A stretch of 58,659 nucleotides of DNA from Muribaculaceae bacterium (lineage in GTDB: Bacteria > Bacteroidota > Bacteroidia > Bacteroidales > Muribaculaceae). Location: positions 1 to 58,659 of the forward strand of contig JAFYYG010000048.1 in NCBI GenBank assembly GCA_017557625.1. The letters run 5' to 3'. The stretch's first letter is position 1, and the number at the start of each line of letters is the position of its first letter. This document shows, piece after piece, positions 52,822 to 58,659 of the stretch. The position numbers and the translations under genes were made by a program. The notes under the pieces were generated by a model that saw only the letters and a list, made by a program, of their open reading frames with translations, did not search any database and was not told the origin of the DNA.

Positions 52822-53106
52822 ATGAGCAACGAGAAAGAAACAATGAACAGACAGGAAAGAAAAGAACAAGAGTACAGCGACATTAAAGTTAGCAAGGAGA
52901 CTGCGAAGGTGTTGATGGCAATGGCAGACATTTGTGAGTTTTCTAGCTGCATCGGAAAACTCGAGTATATTCACGACGATGTGATTGAAGAAATCGAGAA
53001 GCATATTTATGCCATAAGGGATGAACTAGAAAAGACATTAATACATGCTATAATTGAACAGCAGCAAGCGGACATGGAACTGGGTTACACCTTTAAAGTA
53101 ATTTAA
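52822..53106 (+). CDS. Hypothetical element protein
   Basis: A 94-residue acidic helical protein (MSNEKETMNRQERKEQEYSD at the start; VSKETAKVLMAMADICEF in the middle), 25 bases after the integrase stop. No motif recognised. It could start at the second methionine (52843). Confidence 0.6.
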   Translation: MSNEKETMNRQERKEQEYSDIKVSKETAKVLMAMADICEFSSCIGKLEYIHDDVIEEIEKHIYAIRDELEKTLIHAIIEQQQADMELGYTFKVI

Positions 53107-53154
53107 TTGCACCAGATATAATTAACGATATTTATTAACTTAAAAAAATGAGAC

Positions 53155-53391
53155 ATGAAAGTAAAAGGTATTCTTTACATCATCATTTCACTTTGTGCCA
53201 TATTGATGGCATGTGATATGATAAGGGACAGGGCAATGTATGCCGGACCAATAGGTGTGTGTTTTGGTTACTCAATTTTATTTGCTGCTCTTATACTTAT
53301 AGCCAATGGTGTAGGCTGTATTATTGAGAGCAAGAACAGAAGTAAAAGCGAACACACCCAAACAAACCTACCAACAACCACAAATAAATGA
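53155..53391 (+). CDS. Small two-span membrane protein
   Basis: A 78-residue protein with two hydrophobic segments (about 5-21, LYIIISLCAILMACD; about 36-58, YSILFAALILIANGVGC) and a short basic, threonine-rich tail. No family recognised. It is in line with the preceding genes. Confidence 0.6.
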   Translation: MKVKGILYIIISLCAILMACDMIRDRAMYAGPIGVCFGYSILFAALILIANGVGCIIESKNRSKSEHTQTNLPTTTNK

Positions 53392-53477
53392 TGTAGGTGA
53401 TAATGTGGGCGATTGTGGGCATACCCCCCGACCGCCCACTTTAAAATTGATTACTTACTTCACATAAAATTTTTTTT

Positions 53478-53603
53478 GTGGAAAAAAGCAACAAAGACCC
53501 TAACGCCAGGCGCAGACAGCTAAAACGGCAAATGGCACAGATGATTGATTATCAATTAGATGCAATTCAGCGCAAAAAAAACAGGTTTCAGAAATTGAAA
53601 TAA
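53478..53603 (+). CDS. Candidate 41-residue basic peptide
   Basis: A GTG-started frame read directly from the sequence (53478 to TAA at 53601-53603) encoding MEKSNKDPNARRRQLKRQMA and a further helix with IQRKKNRFQKLK. The basic helical composition is gene-like, but the start is not ATG and no promoter box is apparent. Confidence 0.3.
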   Translation: MEKSNKDPNARRRQLKRQMAQMIDYQLDAIQRKKNRFQKLK

Positions 53604-53849
53604 TATATATTAACGACAAAAGTCTAACGTGTTGATAATCAAAATAAAGCATTAAATAGCGAATACTTAAACAACATTTATCATTTGTTGTTATCCGTTG
53701 ATAGTCAATTTAATGGTGGCAGGTCATTTTTTGGCTTGCTATTTTATTGAAAATAATTGGCGGTAAGTGAAAAACACAATTACTTTGCAACGTCAAGCAA
53801 GAAAAGGGCGCACGGTGCGACCTTAAAGTTATCAGACAACTAAAAAGTT
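53604..53849. other. Gene-free stretch before the HTH gene
   Basis: AT-rich, with GTTGATAATC and GTTGATAGTC about 75 bases apart and a near-match to the -7 consensus (TTACTTTG at 53780-53787) about 63 bases before the HTH gene. I see nothing else. Confidence 0.4.
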
Positions 53850-54128
53850 ATGTTTAAAGAATGTAAAAACGTTCAGTTGGTTTGCTCTCTGGAAGACCTC
53901 CGCGAAATCTTCGCCGAATGGCGCGAAGAGCAGCGCAAGAAAGAGCAGCAGGAGCAACAGCACCAAAAGAATGCCGAGTACCTCACCATCGACGAGACGT
54001 GCAAGTTACTTGATGTGACGAAGCCAACATTATGGAGGTGGGCTAAGATGAAGTATCTTGTGCCGGTGAAAGTAGGTAGAAAAAACTTCTACAAGCAATC
54101 AGATATTGACGCGTTGCGAAAGGGTTAG
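53850..54128 (+). CDS. Helix-turn-helix protein (excisionase/MerR-like)
   Basis: A 92-residue DNA-binding protein. The N-terminal half is a charged helix (LREIFAEWREEQRKKEQQEQ); the C-terminal half is an HTH_17-type domain: YLTIDETCKLLDVTKPTLWR then WAKMKYLVPVKVGRKNFYKQ. This is the form commonly annotated as an excisionase-like or regulatory protein of Bacteroidetes elements. Four bases separate its stop from the next start. Confidence 0.85.
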   Translation: MFKECKNVQLVCSLEDLREIFAEWREEQRKKEQQEQQHQKNAEYLTIDETCKLLDVTKPTLWRWAKMKYLVPVKVGRKNFYKQSDIDALRKG

Positions 54129-54132
54129 CATT

Positions 54133-55668
54133 ATGATGATTGACAATTTTATATCGAGGTGCTGCATAAAAAAAGCCCCCGCCGCTGAGGACGCAGGGCA
54201 ATATATCTTCACTGACAAAGGTAGCAATAATTCTGCTGATAACCAAACTTTTGACGAGTTTTGTGAACAGGAACAGCAGCGAATGTTAGCCGAGGACGCG
54301 CAGCAATGCGAGTGGGTAACAACGCCGACAGCATCCTCAGCGATGGCGAGCGAGTTGGCCCCGGTAGCGGCCGATGAGGAGCAACACACCGCCGCGCCGT
54401 TAGACTACGATTTTACGATGATAGACAACCCGCAGCCAATTCCAGGCGCGGAGCTTCCTATATGGGGGATTCCTGCCTTCTATCAAAAGTATTGCGAAAA
54501 CGTGACAAGTACCTACCAATGCCCGCGCGAGTTCGTGTTGGGGGCGATGTTCTCGGCAGTGAGTTCCGCAGTCGGCAACAGGGTGCGGATAAGCACGCCG
54601 AAGTATAAGCGTAAACCGATGTCGCTGTGGGTTACCACCGTTGCGCCGAGCGGAAGCAATAAGAGTGAGCCAGTGGAGGAGGTAATGAAACCACTGACCA
54701 ATATAAACGCAGACCTTGCCAAAGAATATGAGCGGCGAGTCTCGGAGATAAGGAGTAATGGCAGCGATGAACCTTTGCCGCCGCTGAAAAGGATGACGGT
54801 TGGCGCAGATATTACGCCTGAGGCACTGAAGGAAGCATTATATAACAACCCTTTAGGTATCTGCCAGTATGAAGATGAAATTTCAACTATTTTCTTGAAT
54901 CAAAATAGATATAGCCAGGGCGCGGGAGTCATTGACTTGTTGAAGGTTTGGGATGGCAGGCACGTTCAGCAAGACAGAAAAAGCAAGGATAATCCATCCT
55001 TTCTTGTTGAGCGTTCATTTCTTAATATATTAGGAAATATTCAGCCCGAATATATAAAAGATGTGTTTGGAGAAAAACGGCTCCTTGCAAGTGGCTTTGT
55101 TGCGCGATGGATGTTTCTGTTTGAAGAGGTGGCCGACGAGCCACTGAATGACGCAGTATGTGACCCTTATATGCTGGAGCGATGGGAAAGTATCATCAAA
55201 TCTTTGCAAACAATAGACGATGGTCAAGAGCTGCTTGTTGATGGCGAAGCCTATGAGATATACAGGCAATATTACGCGGAGTTACAACTCAAGAAAAAAG
55301 GGAAAGTAAGCAATGAGCGTGCAATTTATGCCAAACTTCAAATTATGGTGTTGCGGCTAGCTGGCATAGTTCACTGTATGGCGGTGGCGGCTGATGACAA
55401 GGGAGAGCCGTTAATTTTGGACAATCTACAGGTGACCGCGAATGAGATGCGTTACGCGGTTGACTGCATGGCATACTTTGAAAGGACAGCGTTGCAGGTG
55501 ATGCAAATACTATGCCCGCCGAATGACGGTGCAGAACGGCAGAAGCCCACCAAAAAACAGCTTATCAAGCAGATGTTTGCGAGTTTTGCCATTCCGAATA
55601 AGCAAGCCTTCGCCGATGCGATAGGCGTAAGCCGCCCATATATAAGCGGAATAATCAACGAGAAGTAA
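54133..55668 (+). CDS. DUF3987-domain replication-type protein
   Basis: A 511-residue protein. After a ~110-residue acidic linker comes a DUF3987 domain (about 130-430): REFVLGAMFSAVSSAVGNRV, SLWVTTVAPSGSNKSEPVEE (in the Walker A position, but not a strict GxxxxGK[ST]), ICQYEDEISTIF and LNILGNIQPEYIKDVFGEKR. The C-terminus has an HTH-like element (FADAIGVSRPYISGI). DUF3987 proteins accompany primase-type proteins in phage and element replication. The start is ATG 54133 or 54136; a longer frame from 54106 would overlap the HTH gene. Confidence 0.85.
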   Translation: MMIDNFISRCCIKKAPAAEDAGQYIFTDKGSNNSADNQTFDEFCEQEQQRMLAEDAQQCEWVTTPTASSAMASELAPVAADEEQHTAAPLDYDFTMIDNPQPIPGAELPIWGIPAFYQKYCENVTSTYQCPREFVLGAMFSAVSSAVGNRVRISTPKYKRKPMSLWVTTVAPSGSNKSEPVEEVMKPLTNINADLAKEYERRVSEIRSNGSDEPLPPLKRMTVGADITPEALKEALYNNPLGICQYEDEISTIFLNQNRYSQGAGVIDLLKVWDGRHVQQDRKSKDNPSFLVERSFLNILGNIQPEYIKDVFGEKRLLASGFVARWMFLFEEVADEPLNDAVCDPYMLERWESIIKSLQTIDDGQELLVDGEAYEIYRQYYAELQLKKKGKVSNERAIYAKLQIMVLRLAGIVHCMAVAADDKGEPLILDNLQVTANEMRYAVDCMAYFERTALQVMQILCPPNDGAERQKPTKKQLIKQMFASFAIPNKQAFADAIGVSRPYISGIINEK

Positions 55669-55681
55669 TCTAATATTTATG

Positions 55682-55841
55682 GGGTTACGGTAAATTTGTG
55701 CGTAAAAGACTATATATAAAGTGTTTAATATATAACGTAACCGTAATACCGTAACCCTATACCTTAAATAAATGATTACAAAAATAAAAGATTTTTCCAA
55801 AACAGATTTTTAACTAAGTAGTTACGGAGTTACGGTTACGG
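55682..55841. other. Candidate replication origin with GTTACGG iterons
   Basis: GTTACGG occurs at 55684, 55821, 55829 and 55835 (the last two share one base) and inverted as CCGTAAC at 55749-55755. GGGTTACGGTA (55682-55692) and TACCGTAACCC (55747-55757) are an exact 11-bp inverted pair. The AT-rich space lies between the DUF3987 and DUF6371 genes. An operator role is the alternative. Confidence 0.5.
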
Positions 55842-55921
55842 TGTGCCATAAAACACTAACACACAGACATTTTGATACAAATGTGGCGTAGCCATGCAAA
55901 CGAAACACAATAATAAGAATT

Positions 55922-56893
55922 ATGCTTACACAAAAATATAATTTTCACCTGCCGACCGCCAAAGAGCGTGAAGCCAACAAAGATTTGCGCGGTAAGATGA
56001 TTTGCCCCGAATGCGGCGAGAACTCATTTGTTCCCTATCTTGACGCTAGCGGCTCAATCGTCGATAAAGACAAATTCGGACGCTGTGAACGCGTCAATAG
56101 CTGCGGTTTTATTCGCTACCCAAGCGGCGTGGAAGCACACCAAAAGGCAAAAACAACCTCTATACAACCGCAACCGAGGCCCAAGTTTTTAGACGAGAAA
56201 CAACGTGACGAAATCTTCAAGCCATCTTTGCGCGGATATGATACCAACCACCTAATTATATATCTCCGTAGCCTATTTGATGAGGAGACTGTTAATAAAA
56301 TGATTACCGGCTACTATTTAGGCACCATCGACCACTTTAACGGCGGGGCAACAGTATTCTGGCAGGTTGACAAGTATGGGAATATCCACCGAGGAAAAAT
56401 AATGCAATACGACCCCACCACTGGAAAAAGAATCAAGTACAAAGGTAATGGTTTAATTTCATCTATTCACGCTATCCATGACTTAGGCGACCTGCCATCT
56501 GAATGCCTTTTCGGTGAACATCTGTTATCGAAGCATCGTAACATGTTTGTCGGGTTAGTCGAGAGCGAGAAAACCGCCGTTATTGCTAGTGGCGTTGTAA
56601 CTGATTGCTTGTTCCTGGCAACTGGTGGCTGTAGCAAGCTATCTGCCGCCATGTGCCAAGTACTAAAAGGGCGTAACGTGGTTTTGTTCCCCGATAATGG
56701 CAAGTTCGATGAATGGCAAGAAAAGGGGCGCAAGATGCGGCATCTTTTCAATACTATATCTATTGTAGATATTATGGAGCGCAAAGAGACAATAGACCGC
56801 TACGGCCTGCATGACGGTGACGATATAGGCGACATTATCGCGTCGCCAAACTTCGACATCAAAGATATGAAGATTGAATTGCAACAATTATAA
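55922..56893 (+). CDS. DUF6371-type zinc-binding, TOPRIM-like primase-family protein
   Basis: A 323-residue protein. A zinc-binding segment opens it (MICPECGENSF ... FGRCERVNSCGFIRYPSG: two cysteine pairs), followed by KFLDEKQRDEIFKPSLRGYD. A TOPRIM-like part (about 215-290) has FVGLVESEKTAVIASGVV (E in place) and GRNVVLFPDNGKFDEWQEKG (D-x-D/N position reads DNG). This layout matches the DUF6371 proteins found next to DUF3987 proteins in Bacteroidetes elements, probably priming element replication. Confidence 0.8.
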   Translation: MLTQKYNFHLPTAKEREANKDLRGKMICPECGENSFVPYLDASGSIVDKDKFGRCERVNSCGFIRYPSGVEAHQKAKTTSIQPQPRPKFLDEKQRDEIFKPSLRGYDTNHLIIYLRSLFDEETVNKMITGYYLGTIDHFNGGATVFWQVDKYGNIHRGKIMQYDPTTGKRIKYKGNGLISSIHAIHDLGDLPSECLFGEHLLSKHRNMFVGLVESEKTAVIASGVVTDCLFLATGGCSKLSAAMCQVLKGRNVVLFPDNGKFDEWQEKGRKMRHLFNTISIVDIMERKETIDRYGLHDGDDIGDIIASPNFDIKDMKIELQQL

Positions 56894-56951
56894 GTTCATT
56901 TTTTGACTTACTTTTTAAGCCAAAAAAACGAAAGATAGAGAAATATTTTTT

Positions 56952-56959
56952 TAATTTTG
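56952..56959 (+). promoter_or_regulatory. -7 box of the 211-residue gene
   Basis: TAATTTTG at 56952-56959, 24 bases before the ATG; an AAAAGGA purine stretch lies ~10 bases before the start. Confidence 0.6.
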
Positions 56960-56983
56960 CAAACAACTTAAAAGGAATTTTTT

Positions 56984-57619
56984 ATGAACAACACTATTGT
57001 TTTACAGAAAGAATTAGATGAAGCGGCCTATCAGTGCAGGAGCGCACTTAACAAGGCGCAGGAAGCTATTTACAAGCTTTTCAAGCTCGCAGATTATCCC
57101 ACCCCGACCAAGCTCGAAGACGTGACGACACAACGCCTAGCAACCTTTGTCGGCGAGAGGTGCGCAGCCGTGCAGAAGTCACCAATTCACACCAAAGACC
57201 AGAAAGATAAGATTATTAACGACTGGATCAGGTGGAAAGTGATGGCAATGCCACACGTCGCCGCAGTCGAGAACTTTGTTACAGAGTGGTCAGAGGTTTG
57301 CCCCGTTTTAGACACCGCCACAATGACCATTTTAACAAGTGACATCAACGAGAGTCTTACCCCGAGATTCACCGCCGACGTGCCATTGCCGGCGCATGCA
57401 CATATAGCTTTGATTCACAACGTGAAACAAGCTATAACAGAGTTGAGGGAGTGGGAAAAAGAACAGGACGTTAAGAAGGTGCCATTTCAAGAACTTCTTA
57501 ATATCAGCGAAGAAAATTTGATGCAGTCATGGAGCAATGGAAGCATCAAAATTGACCATGCCGCCGAGGATGAGCGGAGCAGAGTATGGCGAGAATCCGT
57601 CTATGCTGCCACTCTTTAA
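56984..57619 (+). CDS. Hypothetical element protein
   Basis: A 211-residue soluble, mostly helical protein (MNNTIVLQKELDEAAYQCRS at the start; HIALIHNVKQAITELREWEK near residue 140). No motif recognised. It has its own promoter box, so it may be expressed separately from the replication genes. It occupies the position where such elements often carry cargo. Confidence 0.7.
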   Translation: MNNTIVLQKELDEAAYQCRSALNKAQEAIYKLFKLADYPTPTKLEDVTTQRLATFVGERCAAVQKSPIHTKDQKDKIINDWIRWKVMAMPHVAAVENFVTEWSEVCPVLDTATMTILTSDINESLTPRFTADVPLPAHAHIALIHNVKQAITELREWEKEQDVKKVPFQELLNISEENLMQSWSNGSIKIDHAAEDERSRVWRESVYAATL

Positions 57620-57710
57620 TATTTAAATATCTGATAATCAGGCGATTATATATTAAAACACAAAACGAGAGTGACAAATAATTATATAAATACTTTAAAA
57701 TCAGTACATT

Positions 57711-57905
57711 ATGATAGATTTTCAAAACTTGACAGAGGAACAAAAGGAGTTTCTAACAACAATGTGGCCAATGTGGGAACGCAGCCAGCAGGGCGAGACC
57801 AAGAACAATAGTGTTCAACGCTTCAACGCATACGCCGAAAAACGTAGAACGTTGGAGCAACAGCAGGCTCAGGCAGCCGATATCCTCAAAACCATGATGA
57901 AATGA
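57711..57905 (+). CDS. Small hypothetical element protein
   Basis: A 64-residue helical protein (MIDFQNLTEEQKEFLTTMWP at the start; EKRRTLEQQQAQAADILKTM near the end). Its last codons overlap the next start by 4 bases (ATGA), implying translational coupling. No family recognised. Confidence 0.6.
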   Translation: MIDFQNLTEEQKEFLTTMWPMWERSQQGETKNNSVQRFNAYAEKRRTLEQQQAQAADILKTMMK

Positions 57906-58264
57906 TAGCAAGGCGACTGAGAAAGCGGATAGACCCCACCAGCAAGGATATTAGTATCCAAGTCAGTTACGGCACCTCCGACGTGAGAGATACGCTTAAG
58001 AAGATGTACGACTTATTCGCCACGCCATGCGGTCACACCTTTGCTATTAGCCAGCCAGTTTATGAGCCTGAGTTGCTTTCATTCTTCGAGAACACTATCT
58101 TTAAGGAATATGAATCAGCAACGGCAAAGGAGTTGTCAAGGTGGGCTGTGACCCAAGCCATAAAGCGAGAGTTCGTAATCACTGGCACAGCCGAAAATGC
58201 TTTCTATCTTTCTCCCGACCTCAAGAAACGAGCAGGGAGACCGAAGGTGAATGCAGAGGGATAA
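57902..58264 (+). CDS. Hypothetical element protein, coupled to the preceding gene
   Basis: A 120-residue basic protein beginning MIARRLRKRIDPTSKDISIQ, with a central HTFAISQPVYEPELLSFFEN and a C-terminal FYLSPDLKKRAGRPKVNAEG. KRAGRPK is an AT-hook-like sequence (GRP with flanking basic residues), so DNA binding is possible. It starts within the stop of the preceding gene. Confidence 0.6.
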   Translation: MIARRLRKRIDPTSKDISIQVSYGTSDVRDTLKKMYDLFATPCGHTFAISQPVYEPELLSFFENTIFKEYESATAKELSRWAVTQAIKREFVITGTAENAFYLSPDLKKRAGRPKVNAEG

Positions 58265-58458
58265 CTTGCCAATGATGAAAAAAGGGGCTTAGAGTGACAT
58301 TATACAACCATTTTGGCTGATATTTTAGGTTAATAGACCTAACTTGGTATGTATTTCTTCATCATTTTTGGGTTTTAACCCAAACAAGAGTTTTAAGGGT
58401 TAGTAATTTCATGTGAGTGTTTCTCCATTTAAGACTTGCCAGATGGCAGAACACCCCG

Positions 58459-58492
58459 AGCATTGCCAAGTTGATTCCTGGCGATGCTTTTT
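58459..58492 (+). terminator. Terminator in the right end of the element
   Basis: AGCATTGCC (58459-58467) and GGCGATGCT (58480-58488) pair with one mismatch, followed by a T-rich tail. The rest of 58265-58644 holds only short inverted repeats (GGGTTTTAACCC near 58371) and the TTAGGTAA octamer at 58580-58587. Confidence 0.7.
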
Positions 58493-58644
58493 ATTGTCTA
58501 TATATTATATTAATGAGCCTACCAAAATTAGTAGGAACAATTATAAAAAAGAGTCACCCCCGCAATATTAAGGTAGATTTTAGGTAACGTTTTATAAAGA
58601 AAAATCGCCAACTATTTAATAGCCAGCGGTTTATAAATATAATT

Positions 58645-58657
58645 GTGGTACCTCCAG
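58645..58657. other. Right attachment site (attR)
   Basis: GTGGTACCTCCAG, identical to attL at 51254-51266. It is followed by two bases that extend a tRNA-like 3' end. Confidence 0.82.
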
Positions 58658-58659
58658 GA
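58646..58659 (-). tRNA. 3' end of a tRNA gene, cut by the window edge (probable)
   Basis: The minus strand reads TCCTGGAGGTACCA: this fits the 3' half of a T-stem (CCTGG), a 7-base acceptor strand (AGGTACC) and a discriminator A. The rest of the gene, including the anticodon, lies beyond the window, so the amino acid cannot be assigned. Tyrosine integrases commonly use such sites. Confidence 0.5.

Larger units (their letters stand above)
51254..58657. mobile_element. 7.4-kb tRNA-integrated element
   Basis: Bounded by 13-bp direct repeats. It opens with a tyrosine integrase next to attL, followed by two small genes, an HTH protein, a DUF3987 protein, a DUF6371-type protein and three genes of unknown function. 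I see no relaxase, coupling protein, conjugation gene, capsid or terminase gene, so it cannot be assigned to a conjugative element or a phage. It could be a mobilizable island lacking recognisable mobilization genes or a phage satellite. The right copy continues into what looks like the 3' end of a tRNA (minus strand). Confidence 0.85.

Noticed and set aside
51254-58657. Prophage
   Set aside because: No capsid, portal, terminase, tail or lysis gene is recognisable; the genes fit an integrative element.
58645-58659. Naming the tRNA at the right edge
   Set aside because: Only the acceptor and part of the T-stem are in the window; the anticodon is not, so the amino acid cannot be stated.

Overview
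The window looks like a chromosomal segment of a gut-type Bacteroidales bacterium (Prevotellaceae or Muribaculaceae-like). The signs are TAnnTTTG promoter boxes with no Shine-Dalgarno sequences, a fused SecDF, BspA-type leucine-rich-repeat proteins, dockerin modules and C-terminal sorting tails on secreted proteins, CBM26-type starch modules, and a DUF3987/DUF6371 mobile-element replication cassette. No rRNA or other firm taxonomic marker is present, so this is inference.

Layout. 1-360: rpmA and its terminator. 370-8340: an accessory stretch, mostly on the minus strand. It holds three paralogous ~105-residue proteins of unknown function, two paralogous small membrane proteins, a metallophosphoesterase, a WYL regulator next to a PD-(D/E)xK nuclease-like protein, and on the plus strand a RecA-fold ATPase overlapping a DUF932-like gene. 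8550-14330: three tandem secreted BspA-like proteins, two of them carrying both a dockerin and a cohesin-like domain. 14390-28000: housekeeping genes (trmB, mrp, an M48 protease, an amidase, a hydrolase, miaA-recX, comF, pyrE, two DUF5715 genes, an aquaporin, a prenyl synthase, tatD). 28000-44000: secreted starch and surface proteins (CotH-dockerin-CBM26, LysM, FN3-dockerin, a 1698-residue GH13 amylase, a 1671-residue adhesin-like protein). 44100-47750: a REP-associated tyrosine transposase (RAYT) fused to a DprA/SLOG-like domain and surrounded by copies of a hairpin repeat. 47900-50830: secDF. 51254-58657: a 7.4-kb integrated element with tyrosine integrase, HTH protein, DUF3987 and DUF6371 proteins and four unknown genes, bounded by 13-bp direct repeats. 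The right copy matches the 3' end of a tRNA that runs out of the window.

How it works together. The two starch-type giants, the CotH and FN3 proteins and the BspA-like proteins share signal peptides, dockerins, CBM26-like and chitobiase-C-like modules and C-terminal tails, which suggests one surface-displayed glycan-binding programme. The dockerin plus cohesin-like pairing hints at self-assembly.

The most interesting signals are: (1) the RAYT-SLOG fusion with its covarying REP hairpins; (2) a composite repeat made of that hairpin, a spacer and a CACYCTN heptamer array, plus a separate 36-copy array next to attL; (3) a repeat-encoded, apparently leaderless 90-codon ORF in front of the 1671-residue protein; (4) a recurrent promoter layout with the -7 box four bases before the start codon.
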